Source: Mesodorylaimus sp. YZB2_4 (lineage: Eukaryota > Nematoda > Enoplea > Dorylaimida > Dorylaimidae). From it: DNA of 64,000 bases. A program made the position numbers and the translations under genes. Of the stretch, positions 51,194-62,206 are shown piece by piece. The notes below the pieces were generated by a model. That model was not told where the DNA came from and ran no database searches. It saw only the letters and a list, made by a program, of their open reading frames with translations. The stretch is from assembly GCA_030248295.1 (NCBI GenBank), contig JASANH010000601.1:186001-250000 (forward strand), in the 5' to 3' direction. The stretch's first letter is position 1, and each line of letters begins with the position of its first letter.

Positions 51194-52812
51194 ATGGATT
51201 TAACTGATCCTCCTTTTCATTCTTCTAACCAATCGAATTTGAATAATTTAATGGAAGTGATTCAAAATGATTTTCATAATCGACCACAAAAAGAGGGTGT
51301 ACGCAACGGAACGGACGATCACTTGCAACCGATATTGAATTATTTGAGACAAGGTATAAACGATGGTAAGTTGGCAGAGGCGTTTATTTTTAAATTTGAG
51401 TTTTTAAATTTTAAATTTGAATTTCTGCGATTTTGTGGGTTTTAGTTTTCCTTTTTTTCTTGTGCCACCGAAGATACTATCCTATCCACTCTAGGTTATT
51501 GAGCGGGTTATCAGTGATATCTACGCTGTGGTCGACATCGCTTTCCTCGGGGTCTGAAGTGTCGTTATTAGTATCGCCGAAGGGATTTTATCAAAGAATC
51601 ACTATATCGATTTTTCCACACCTGGAATTTCGTATCAGTGCCGAATGTTATTCTTATTAGCTGCATGATCAACTGATCATTTGTTATGATTGAACAACCT
51701 TTCTTGCTTCTAGCTCTGCCTCTCCACCAGACTCCTCCACCATCGCGCTCGCAGTCAGCCCCTCGGCGTGACAGTGGTGTCATCGATCTGACGATGGAAG
51801 ACGATGTGTTTATTATCAGATCCAATTTAAATCCGCCCGAAGTCATCGATTTGACTGCGATACCTCCATCGTCTGGTGCACAGGTAGAATATTTTAGGAA
51901 CTTATTATTAAACGACTGATGAATTGTGCTCCAGGAAAATGGAAGCGCGAGGGTGCTCGTCCTAAATGACACCAAAGACACTTTGGGTAATTCCAACGAG
52001 AGCAGTGGCAAGCAAACAGCGGCGCTGATTAACGACAGCGGAAGGCAAGTCCTGTATTTTCTTCTTCTTCAGTCGTAGGTACCAGTTGCTCGGAAGGCTC
52101 TCCCCTCGAATATGTCCCCCGGGGCTCACAATCAGGCTTTCGCTAGTTTACTCGGCACAGCGCAGCCGAAATCGATCATTAGATTACCGTAGTTAATTTT
52201 GGAGTCTTGGAGGAGCCCATCCTTGACAGATCGCTGGCCGACAACAAGGGGTCAAAGACATGCTAGCCGGGTCCCCAAAATACATAGGATCGTAAGAAAT
52301 TTTAATTTTACTATTTCAACTAGGAAATATTATTCAACCACCGTAGATAATGCGAAGCTTGGGAATCACCATTACGAGATAAGGGCAACTGAAATAACCG
52401 CATGTATGAGACAGGGGTGTTTACTTTCTACCACCCACAGACATTCGCCGACTCTCCTTTCTGACACCCCACCCTGGTATCGAAATTGCATATTCTGTCG
52501 TCCATTCATTTCCCCTTTTTTTCAGCACCTCCAACCGTTCTGCTAGCGACTCTGGGCCTTCCAGCCTTTCTCTGATGTGTCCAGTTTGCTTTGACGGGTT
52601 TGATATGGTAAGTTCCCTCACCCCTTTTCCCTAATTCGTCACTCATTTCATCTTTTTAGATTAAATCCGAAGGAGTGAGGCAGCTAATGTCGACGAAATG
52701 TGGTCACGTGTTTTGCAGTTTGTGCATAGATGATATTTTGCGAAAACACAAGTCTTGTCCCACTTGCCGCAAGTCAATTAGGAAAGTGTCCTTGCGTCCA
52801 ATCTTCCTTTAA
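51194..52812 (+). CDS. rnf4: RNF4-like SUMO-targeted ubiquitin ligase
   Basis: Five exons: 51194-51365, 51714-51883, 51935-52044, 52526-52607, 52660-52812; about 228 residues. The protein is a RING E3 ligase that recognises poly-SUMO chains and ubiquitylates the modified proteins in the nucleus. The middle contains SUMO-interaction motifs: VIDLT (twice), VFIIRS, and a further VLVL in exon 3, matching the tandem-SIM plan of RNF4. The C-terminal RING has CPVCFD, then CGHVFCSLCI and CPTCRK, and the chain ends ten residues later (LRPIFL) as in RNF4, where that end supports RING dimers. Intron 3 has a GC donor (GAAG|GCAAGT) in place of GT. All phases agree. The stop is 176 bases from the stop of convergent NOP56. 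Confidence 0.88.
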
Positions 52813-52987
52813 CTTCTCTCTACTTGACGACTTTGATGTTGCGATTCAAAAGATTACGCTTTTGGATTCAGTTTTCCTGTACTTATTGAAATTCTTATTT
52901 TTTAACGCGTATGCCTAAGTAAAACAAGAATTACGTGGCATACAAGAAATTCAAACCTTTGACGCACATATCAATCAACCACGTCCA

Positions 52988-55900
52988 TCATTCGTCCACT
53001 TCTGCGGTCCGTTTTTTCTTCTTTTTCTTCTTTTCTGGAGCCGCTTCTTCCGCTGCTTCTTCAATTGGTGCCTCCATTTCCGCCGTTTTCCTTTTCTTCT
53101 TTTTCTCTAAAAATTCAAATCTCGATTAATATTTTTTATTGAAATACAGTGCAACTAAAGCAACGATTCTACAACAGCTAAATACCTTTCACAGGCGGCG
53201 TCTCTGCATCCTCGGGCACCATATTATTTTGCACAAATTCCGTTGTTGCTTCTTCCTAAAACTAGCAAAATTTTTTTCTTCTCCTAACCTTAGCCTTATC
53301 CAAAATTTACCTCTTTCGCTTGTTCCGCTTTTCGCTCTTTCTTCTTTCGTTTCTTGATTAGTTTGGCCTAAAAATTACAGATGACTTTTTCTGAAATCAA
53401 TAGAAGCACCTGACTGGTGTCACCTGCACTTCCGATGCCTCCACCGCCGCCTCGTGCATTACTTCCGAGTTCTTTTGTTGTTTCTCGCCCGTTTCGAAAA
53501 ATTTCAAGCGATCTTCAACCTAAAATCGACAAAAATTCATTTCCCGCACAAGTGTAAAAAAATTGAGCGAACCTGTTTCTTGAGATAATCTCCGAATGTG
53601 GTAACGGGCACTTCCGAAAAACAATCGATTCTTGACGCCAATGCGCATTTATTAGCCAAGAAACGGCTGATACGACCCTTATTCTTTGCTGAGGCACGAC
53701 TGATGTAAGTCGAGTTGAACAATAGGCCGTATTTGGGAGTATTTCCTAAACGGGAACACAATATTCAAAATATAAAAACCCCGACTGAATCGCTGCTTAC
53801 CTCTCGTTTTCAAAGCCCGAAACAGAGCTTTTTCAGCTCCAAGAATTTGAATAGTCGATGCCGGATATTTAGCCAAATTTGTCAAACTTCCGGCCTTCGA
53901 AATGAGTCGAGCACCGACCTAAAAAATCAGTCGCCTAAATAATAGAAATAAAGACAAATATTTTTTGGCTTACCTGTTCTCCGATTAGCGACGCTAAACT
54001 CGGTGCGCACGAATGCATACGATCCTTCAAATATTCCTGTAATTCTCGACGATATTCGAGCAAGGCGACCACCCGATCGGCGAATCGTTCGATATTGATC
54101 AAATCGATTGGACTGATATCCATACCCATCGATGAACGAGATGCTTCCAACACTTCTTGAGCCTTTCCCTCGTCCATAAGAATTTCTAAACAACCAATCA
54201 CTATGATTTATAGTGATGAAAAAATAGGAAAATCCTCACCTGCCAGTTCGGGCAAAGATTCTTCTGTGAAGTTTTTACGATCGCGAATGAATTTTGCGCA
54301 ACGACAGTACGAATACTGATCAGGAACGATCTTGAACAATTCCGGGAAATGATAAGAGTACCTGAAACGGAATATTTAAATTTTGGGAGTGAAGAAAAAA
54401 TATAAGTTACCATTCACGAATGCGCATGGTAAACGTATTAATGTCCTTGTCCAATTGATCCAATAAGGATATGGCTTGAATAATCATATTATCGACACGA
54501 TGTACGTTGAATTTCACCTAAAAAATACCCGAATCTGTCAATTTGAAAATGAACGACCTCAAAAATGCCCTGCCCTGGTCAAGATCAATTCGTACCTTGG
54601 CACGCGAATAGCTGTGACCCAAACCGAGTTGAGCCGTGGATTGTCCTTGCGGCGTCAACTCTTTGACCAAAGCGGGAAGATGAAGACGAATTCCTCGCAA
54701 TATTTCCGGCACAATGCCGAAATGAATACATTGAATGTAGGGAAGCGATTCACTGATAACCGCGCATAGCTTCTGATCGCTGACTCCAAGTTTCACTTTG
54801 CCGCCTTTTGTTTTCGGCGCATTCGTTTCCAAGAAAGTTAACAGGTCGGGATGAACCAGTCCTGAAAACAGAAGACGAATTGTGGGGCCTAGGCAGGTTT
54901 GTGTAGCCACTCCAGCGCGTTGCTTGTGACGGGGTCACAGCCAACGTAAATTAGTTGCAATGAACCCCGTGACAAGCACGACGATTTCGTTGCTTGTGAC
55001 CCCGATGTTACCAACGCCATAAAAACGCAAGGAGCCCTCTTGCCCAGTATATCTAGGCTAGGGTTGCGTCTAATTTTGTGTGGCCTCCCAAAATTAGTCA
55101 TAAGTTGCAAAATGGTTCTAAAGTCTCATGTAAGGTTCAACGGTGCGCCTACGCATGCTGTACCTTTAGCATTTTTAGTGAACTAAACTCAAGCGAAGGT
55201 TCTTGAAAGAAGAGGGAAGTTTCCTAATTTATGAATTACGGTCTCATCCAAATCCAGACCCTGCCCGGACTTGCTGGATTTTGGTACTTACAGTATGTCT
55301 GCCGCCTGGCACTGTCGCATGGTTATTTCTACAAGTTTCACGTACTGAGCAGTACAAGTCCATCCAAATAATGTATTGGGTCTAAGATACGCGAAAAAGA
55401 GTAAGAAAATCCGTAATTTGGAGGTTGCAATGTAGTCTCGAGTCCTTTGTAGTCGTGCTTCAAGACTGGTTTGAATTTGTTGTGAGTTTTTGCGGGAATT
55501 AGGGTTGCGAAATTTAAAAAATGCGTGAAGAAAGGGTGATGGTATGACCGAAATTTAAATTTCCAGCCCCCAAAGTTCAAAGTTGTATTTCAAAAAATTT
55601 TAATGTGAGTTTCGAATTTGTTTCATCATCTGGCTTATCTGCTGATAACTGCATTATCGATTGCCGGTTACTGGGCGATACCGACAATTGCCTTATCGTC
55701 AGACCTCGCCCATGGTTTTCAAAAGTATGGAGAGACAACAGAACCCAACCGATCTGGAGGCACGAAGAGGAGAACAGAATATTGTATACGCTGAAGAAGC
55801 GCACCATAGGCCATAGGCCGCACAAAAGAGCACGCAAAACTAGACTAGATACAGTATACCGGGCTAGAGAATTCCTAGCACTACTATGGCGTTGGTAACA

Positions 55901-56600
55901 TCGGGGCCACAAGCAACGAAATCCTAGTGCTTGTGACGGGGTTCCTTGACGTTGGCTGTAACCCCGTCATAGGCAACGCGTACGCGTGCAAGATATATCT
56001 CGCCTGAGTGAATCTCTGCTCAGAAAGCTACAAATCAACAATTAGTGCTTGGACTTTAGTGACGGAATTTTTCTCTTCACCTGTCATACTTAAAAAATGG
56101 TTAGTGCCCGCTAAAGTAGATATAAGTGCTGACACCTATGTACTTAGGACATATGAATATGATTTAACAAAACAGAGATAACTCAAGTGTTCATACAACC
56201 CGACCCGGTTTCCATAAAATATCAACCGATTGCTTACCTTCAGAAACTGCGTTACAATTCTCCAAAGCGTGAACGGCATTTTGAAAAGGACTGAACGCTG
56301 CTAATTTTACTATCGACGCAAAACGTTGTAAATCGGCCGCGCTGGCTTCGACCTAGAAATTTCTTAAAATTACAGAGCCAAATTCCTTTAAGCAAATATA
56401 GCCTGAAAATTTTCCATGATTCCTCCCGTGTATCGAAACTATTTAGGTACACAGCGCAGGTCTGGGATCGATTCGTGAAAGTAAAAATTAGGAAACCTAC
56501 TGACCTGAGGTAAAATATTACCAATGTCTTCGAATTCTTTGATTCGAAATAACGCATAACCAGTGGCGTGTTCAAATAAAATCAAAGTAGGTGTTTCCAT
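52988..56600 (-). CDS. nop56: Nucleolar protein NOP56
   Basis: Twelve exons on the minus strand: 56600-56505, 56352-56238, 54861-54596, 54517-54411, 54361-54240, 54185-53974, 53918-53801, 53745-53573, 53519-53424, 53367-53311, 53255-53186, 53106-52988; about 516 residues. NOP56 is a core protein of box C/D snoRNPs, pairing with NOP58 and fibrillarin for rRNA 2'-O-methylation and pre-rRNA processing in the nucleolus. Evidence: N-terminal [15 protein letters not shown], then [11 protein letters not shown], the coiled-coil with DNMIIQ and [27 protein letters not shown], and the Nop domain [39 protein letters not shown]. The Lys/Glu-rich tail (EKKKKKKR) is normal for the family. [13 protein letters not shown] identifies NOP56 rather than NOP58 or PRP31. 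Intron 2 (1.4 kb) is enlarged by an inverted-repeat element. I found no box C/D snoRNA in the short introns. Confidence 0.96.
54915..55980. mobile_element. Non-autonomous TIR transposon in NOP56 intron
   Basis: The ends are long terminal inverted repeats. The left starts CGCGTTGCTTGTGACGGGGT and the right, read in reverse, starts CGCGTTGCCTATGACGGGGT. Similarity continues inward for roughly 175 bases with small gaps, through GATTTCGTTGCTTGTG and GATGTTACCAACGCCATA to TTTTGTGTGGCCT. Within each arm the word GTTGCTTGTGACCCCG also occurs inverted (CCCCGTGACAAGC), so the arms are internally palindromic. The interior (about 0.7 kb) has no recognisable transposase; open frames there are short. I could not identify a clear target-site duplication or superfamily. 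Confidence 0.82.
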
Positions 56601-56925
56601 TTCGTAAATCTTGATCGATCTAATCGATTACTTGTTCTCTTACTGGATTCTGGGCTCTGCTGCTGTCGGCTACCGTAATCCGTCGGCGGGCACACTTTTA
56701 GTAGCTACCTGCATTCAACAAAATTGCGCAAAATTTAAATTGTTCGCATTACTTTTTGTATGATACCTATGCAAAAATCACTCACAGACAATTGATGGTA
56801 ATGTGCAAATTAAGGTTTTGGAACATTTTTGGCATCCATCTTCACAGGTCAGGTTGAATAGCTCTTTCCGCATCTATGCATATACTTTATCATACAGCAC
56901 CAAAAAACACATATCACAGCGCCTT

Positions 56926-58976
56926 CTATAACAACCGGACATTGCACCCGCTGACAGCATCTCTCAGACGGCTAAACACACCCGAAGCTGTCCTGCGGAC
57001 TGACGAGACACTGGACGACAGCTTCTTGCTCGACATCGATGCACTGGTGGTCTGCATTGAGGAACAGCTGCCCTCGTTCAGACACCGCAGGAAGGTGGAC
57101 GGTCGATCATGAGCGGCAAAGGTGTGGAACTGTATTGGGCTCAATCTAGCCGAGGGGTCCAATTGTAACAATCGCTGTATGATCTGAAGATGTTGCTGGT
57201 AGCAGTGATGAGCCTTGCCCTTCTTGGGTGGACCTCTCGGCTGCATCTTATCATACTCGGTTGATAATTGATGGTTGGTTTCATCAAGTGAGGGTGGTGT
57301 GTACGCTGTGTAGTTCTGATCGACAGCACGAAGGAATAATCGACACAATTGTTGTTCAGTGAATGGCACTCGGCCTGTCACGGCCTGAAAATGTCACATC
57401 TCGTATGAACAAGAATTTGGCACTATTCCTGTTGTACCATATCACCAAACGCTAAGTGTAGGATGGGTTAGGTTTTACACGCATAGAAAATGATTTACCC
57501 CGACCGGGAGTCGAACACTAGTTGATTGATTCCCCGGGTGAAGTCAGAGGCCTTGCCCACTAGGTCACGAACAAAGCCCCGTCAGGACATGTATCGCATG
57601 GCGCTGGGCCTTCGCAGCATGTCCACGCCCACCTGCATCGATTCAATCAGCACTGATGATGACCTTTACTTCTGTTGCAACACTGAGGCAGGCTACTTTT
57701 GCTCGTCTAAAGAATGGCCATTTCAGAATCGAGCTCTGTCTGAGGCCTTTTTAGAATCAAGTTTTCTCCTTTTTCTTTTCCCCTTCCTCCCCTTTTCGCG
57801 TAAGAACTGGCCCCACTCGGATGAGCTGAAATTGAATTTCTGTCCGAGGAAATAGGCAAACCCGCGCGGGCTCCTATTTCCTGCTCGATTGAATGAAATG
57901 GCTGCACTCCGAGTTCATAATTCATGGAGGAAGGCTGCGGGAATGAGCAGCACACAAAAAGGCTTTGTGACGTGAACGAAATTGGTAAAAGCCTCAGACG
58001 TCGTAATGGTCTGCTGACTCGATCAGCTAATCAGCAGAGCATGACCTTAGTTCAAACTTCACTGGGACCCCAATGAGCATGCACGCTTGCTGGGGTCCAG
58101 AGTCCAGCTATGCACGCCCAGAACTATTCACCTGGAACAGCACAACTCCAATGGACCACATGTCCACAGCTTCGTCATACTTTTGACTATTGACCAGATT
58201 AGCTCCAACCTGAAATGATTAGCCCATCAGTCTAAGCCAGCTAACCAAAATCCAAAACCACTTTTACCTCAGGTGCCATATAGAAGCTGAAACGAGGTAA
58301 AAATCAGATGCGGGCAGGCATGGAGAAAGGAATCAACTTACAAAGTGCCAGCGCAGTTACTCGGTTCGTCATCGCCTTTTTTCACTCGAGAGCAACCAAA
58401 ATCAGCAAACTTAGCGGCCAGTATGGACGGCTGTTGTAAGCTGATCGTATTGGGAGACTGAACTGTGCCGTTGATCACAGTGACAGGTGTGGGGCACGAT
58501 TCCAAGTCAGGTGACTGATCGAGTTTTAGAAGAATATTCTGAGGCTTGATATCCCTATGTACGATCCCGTGTCTATGCAAGACCAAGTAACCTTCGGCCA
58601 GACATCTCGCCAGAGTAGTCAAGTTCTGTTCACTCAATTTGCCGTACGTTTTCAAAAATGCGGCCAAGTCAGTGTCGCATAATTCCATAATAATGTACGT
58701 CAAATTTTCATTTTTTAAAACATCTAACAGACGGACGACGCAGGAACTTTGAGCTTTTGAAATGGATTCTAGTTCGTCCTCTTTCACACGATCACTCGAG
58801 ACCACCTTTACTGCCACCAAACTAGCGTCGCCAATATGGTAGCCACGAAAGACAGCTCCATACGCACCTTGGCCCAATTTAGACTCCAGATCGAACTCGT
58901 AATCACCAATCGATGTGCACGCATCCCCACTCAGGGTCAATCCGAATCGAACCGAGTCCGAATCCAGTGTACTCAT
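56926..58976 (-). CDS. ATG1/ULK-like serine/threonine kinase
   Basis: Exons on the minus strand: 58976-58342, 58286-58268, 58209-58132, 57384-56926; about 396 residues, or 427 if the upstream in-frame Met at 59069 is used. Kinase landmarks in order: glycine loop GQGAYGAVFRG, catalytic Lys in VAVKVV, hinge MELCDTDL, catalytic loop HRDIKPQNILL, KFADFGCSR, activation end FYMAPE, then VDMWSIGVVLFQ and TGRVPF. HGIVHRDIKPQNILL and the YMAPE ending resemble ULK/ATG1 kinases, which start autophagy; parts of the C-lobe also recall TBK1, so the subfamily is tentative. The protein stops soon after the kinase domain in a Ser-rich tail, without the ULK C-terminal EAT region. The APE motif sits on a 19-base micro-exon. 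NOP56 follows 326 bases downstream on the same strand. Confidence 0.82.
57497..57572 (-). repeat. tRNA-derived element in kinase intron
   Basis: On the minus strand GTGACCTAGTGGGCAAGGCC gives an A-box-like TGACCTAGTGGGC, and TGTTCGACTCCC about 45 bases later is a B-box, followed by GGTCGGGG. Spacing and boxes suit a tRNA pseudogene or SINE head. The would-be acceptor stem does not pair well, so a functional tRNA is unlikely. Confidence 0.55.
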
Positions 58977-59069
58977 GTCGACCGAGCAGACTGAGGGTGC
59001 CCCACACCCTCGCCCTTTATACCCGATCCTCGACACCAGGTCTAGCATGCCAAGTGAACATGAGACCAA

Positions 59070-60254
59070 TCATGTGGAAATTGGAAATGCAGGAAGGAAT
59101 TTCGATTGCCGGCTGTCGTACCATAACGGGGGAATAAATGAGTCGTGAATACGGATTCGATGCAGTTAAGCAAGGAAGAAAAGTCAACACGACTTTTTTC
59201 CTTCAGCTAACCTCATATTTCTAGAAGGCTGAGGCTAGACGAGCGTGAAAATGAGGTAGTGCGAGGCCAGTGCCAACCCTATAGTCGAGACGGGCTTGCG
59301 CGAATCGATCGAAGGCGGACGTTGGTGGAGTCCAACAAGAAACAAGCCTCGCTTCGGTCTGGCCTGGAATGGAATTAACGCAATCGACGAACCCTGAATC
59401 AACCTCTCTGGCCTGAGTCGCAATTCAACGAGCTCGACTGCGAGGATGTGGTTTGTAGAATAGATGACACAGCACGATCGACCAGAGGCACTCTGAGAAC
59501 TGTCAGAAGCAGATTAGAAACTGAAAGATGGATCTCGAGCAATAGACCCTATTCCTATTCGCTACCCTACCTCATCCCTACCTAATGCGCTTTTTCCTAA
59601 TGGATTAATCTGCCTCCGCTTCTCGACATCGCACGAGGGCCGGAACATTCTATTTGACGTAGAACATTATTACGGGCGCTGTGAGATTTCTGCCAGAGGA
59701 CCTTGATGCCCATTCGTTGGAAGGTAAGAGCGACCCGAGACTTGTCAGTGCGTGGTCCAATCAAGTGCTGGTCTTGCATCTTCTATCGTTCATGGTGTCG
59801 GGCTGCCCAGGGGCAGAAAGCATGCCCAGGGGGCACCAGCAACATCAAAGACTCTCACAGGCTGCCAGAGAAATGTAAAACAGAGTCCTGAAAGGAAGTT
59901 CTGTGAAAACGACTTTGATGGTTCCAGTTCCAGGTCGCCTCTCAGCAAGTTTGTTTCAAGCAAACCGACTGATATCGAGTTCCATGTCGTCAGAGAGCGC
60001 AGAGAGACAATACTTAGCCATCCTAACTCGTCTTAAATATAAAGGTTTAGGGGAACATAGCACAGGGTTCAGGCTGCTAGAGGCCAGAGTTCGGCAGGAA
60101 GCAGAAGCTTGTGCTTATCATGACCGCTGTGAAAAACCACTGGCTGGACTGAAACGATTGTCAGTTATGCGCCTTTTTTTAAAAATGTCACCGTGCTTAG
60201 ACCACCAAGAGACTACGCCAGGACTCGGATCGCATCAGTCATCGCAAACCATCA
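59070..60254. other. Intergenic between kinase and inverted copy 2
   Basis: No conserved exon recognised. It contains the kinase promoter region and the 3' flank of the second BAR gene. Confidence 0.45.
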
Positions 60255-61976
60255 CATCCAGAGGTCACATCAGGCACCACTCTTCGTTGGATCACTTGGA
60301 GGCTGGCTTGACGGCGACTTGCTTGTTTGAGCCTTCCTGCGCACTGCCGACCTCGCTGTTCGACGATCTGGGGGTGCCGGGCGAGGCGGTGGTCACCGAT
60401 GCATCGGACTCGGAGTCCACGTTGACTGGCTGGTATCGCTCGGGGGCCCTGACCATTTTGAGCGTGACGAAGGTGCGTCGTCCGAACTCGGTCTCGGCCT
60501 TGACGAACACGCTGATGGCCTTGGCGATGACCATTTGGTATTCGGGGATCTTGCCCAGCTGCCCGTAGAGCAGGTAGGCCTGTTGCTCGAAGCTCTTCTG
60601 GTGGGTGCTGGCATCCTGGCCGCGCTGTTCGATCTCCTGGTTCGAGCATCGACGCAGACGCTCGCGGGCGTAGTCGTACGCCGTCCTCCTCTTGTTCAGC
60701 TCATCGAAGGCTTGCCTGATTTCCACGTACGTCACGTCCGTAAACTTCTTCAACTCGTTCACCCTGCAACACACGCGTGCGAGGACTGCCCCCGGACCAC
60801 AGGGCTACTCACGTGTAAAGCTGGACCTGGCGCAAGTAAGTGTCGCGATGCCTGACGACGTCCTGCTCGACCTCGACCAGGGTCTTCAGGTAATTGACCA
60901 CGCACGGGTTGTCGCTCAAGCACCCTTTGGCGCCCTCGTGAAGAGCCGATATCAGTTGCGCCCGCTCGTCGGCCGCGGGCTCGGGCACCACGCGATCGGC
61001 CGTCCGATGCATCTTGTTCGGCTGGGCCACCCGTCTGATCCGCTCGATCAGCAGTCGCGCGAGATTGCACAGGTCGTCTATTCGGGCCATCTGATCGAGC
61101 AGCTCTGGCGCCAACTCGGTCCGCTGGGCCCGCGTGAAGAACAGGTGCAGCTTTTTCATGCCTCGCCGCAGACCGACCACTCGACCGCACACCACAGCAC
61201 ACACTGACTGACTGGAGACGGGGAAGGAGGGGGCTGACTTTACATTGTGGACCCTGTGAAAGTGCTGAGCATGGACAGCCCAGCGAATGAATACATGGTC
61301 AAGTGCGACTCGAGGATGCCCGGTCAGCCGCTCACCATCAGACTTACCAAGTCCGCGCGGAAAGAGCTCTGCGTGCTCTGCTGTTGACTGTACAGCCACT
61401 GCAGCAACAGCTCACATTGTCTGCTCGTTCGGCTTGCTTTCGTTGGAGCCCCTCGACACATAGTGCGAGTAGAAAGTACCAGACCGCAATACCGGCCAAC
61501 TGTACAGCCAGGTCTTCCACTCAACTTTACCCATGGGACCACAAAAGCCAATAAGCAGAGTGCATTTGCCTGATGATGTTCAGTGAGTGACCTGTCCGCG
61601 CTGCATGGTTGGAGGCACGAGGTGAGCAGCGAAGGAGTACTTTTTTGAGTTTGCACACTGTGGGAAGTAAGTCATCGAGGTGCCAGCCCTGGCTGCCGTT
61701 GTCTCGCTGATTCTCATTTCTTCTTTGACCTTAAAAAAACAGGAGCTTTACATCTCACATTGTCAAAGTGGCATGACGATACACTGGCAGCAGCTGAGAC
61801 TGCGCCACTGCCAGCTCGATGCAGACCATTTGAATTTGACGGCTCGGTAAATTTGAAATGGAGGTTGATTTCTATGACTGAGCAACCTGGGCAGCACTGG
61901 CCATAATGCGGGAACCTCTGACTTTATGTGCCTCATTTGTAGCAATCAGTCACAACGGTCTCCTCTTAGGGGTCTC
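60255..61976 (-). repeat. Inverted duplication, copy 2 (about 1.7 kb)
   Basis: Reverse-orientation counterpart of 20224-21940. It ends exactly at GGGGTCTC (61976), where a further partial copy of an internal segment begins at 61978. The two copies are separated by about 38 kb. Confidence 0.9.
60292..61159 (-). CDS. Endophilin-like N-BAR protein, copy 2
   Basis: Exons on the minus strand: 61159-60813 and 60763-60292, with the same lengths (347 and 472 bases), the same splice sites and the same 49-base intron as the gene at 21039. The first exon translates identically. The second differs at two places: YQMVIAK for YQMAIAK, and KPASK for KPVSK. Both frames are intact, so neither copy is an obvious pseudogene. 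Upstream of the start codon the two copies diverge more than in the exons (for example LFPRGLGKSDGERL against LLPSGLGPAARERL in the conceptual frame). This suggests selection on the coding part or local gene conversion. Function as for copy 1: probable N-BAR membrane-bending protein without SH3. Confidence 0.72.
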
Positions 61977-61977
61977 G

Positions 61978-62060
61978 GCAAGAGCTCTGCGTGCTCTGCT
62001 GTTGACAGTACAGCCACTGCAACAACAGCTCACATTGTCTGCTTGCTTGGCTGGCTTCCG
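61978..62060 (-). repeat. Third, partial copy of an internal segment
   Basis: GCAAGAGCTCTGCGTGCTCTGCTGTTGACAGTACAGCCACTGCAACAACAGCTCACATTGTCTGC corresponds, in reverse, to about 20765-20842 of copy 1 and also to about 61364-61440 of copy 2. So this short piece occurs three times, and it abuts the outer edge of copy 2. Confidence 0.85.
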
Positions 62061-62206
62061 TTGGAGCGCCTCGAAATATCAGGTGAATCACCAGCGGCCC
62101 GCAGTATTTGGACACACAGACCTCGGTGGCTGGAGAGTGTCCGAGGCGAATCACTTGCTGCTGCAATGCAATATGAATAGTTAGATCAACATCGACCCAG
62201 TGCTAT

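Noticed and set aside
55605..55898. 97-codon frame inside the inverted-repeat element, considered as transposase
   Set aside because: No catalytic DDE pattern or DNA-binding motif; it overlaps the right arm and is probably chance.
53107..56504. Search for intronic box C/D snoRNAs in NOP56, a frequent host gene
   Set aside because: The short introns lack a paired RTGATGA and CTGA; the large intron is filled by the inverted-repeat element.
57497..57572. Functional tRNA gene on the minus strand
   Set aside because: A and B boxes are present but the acceptor stem does not pair and the anticodon arm is disrupted; it is called a SINE or pseudo-tRNA.
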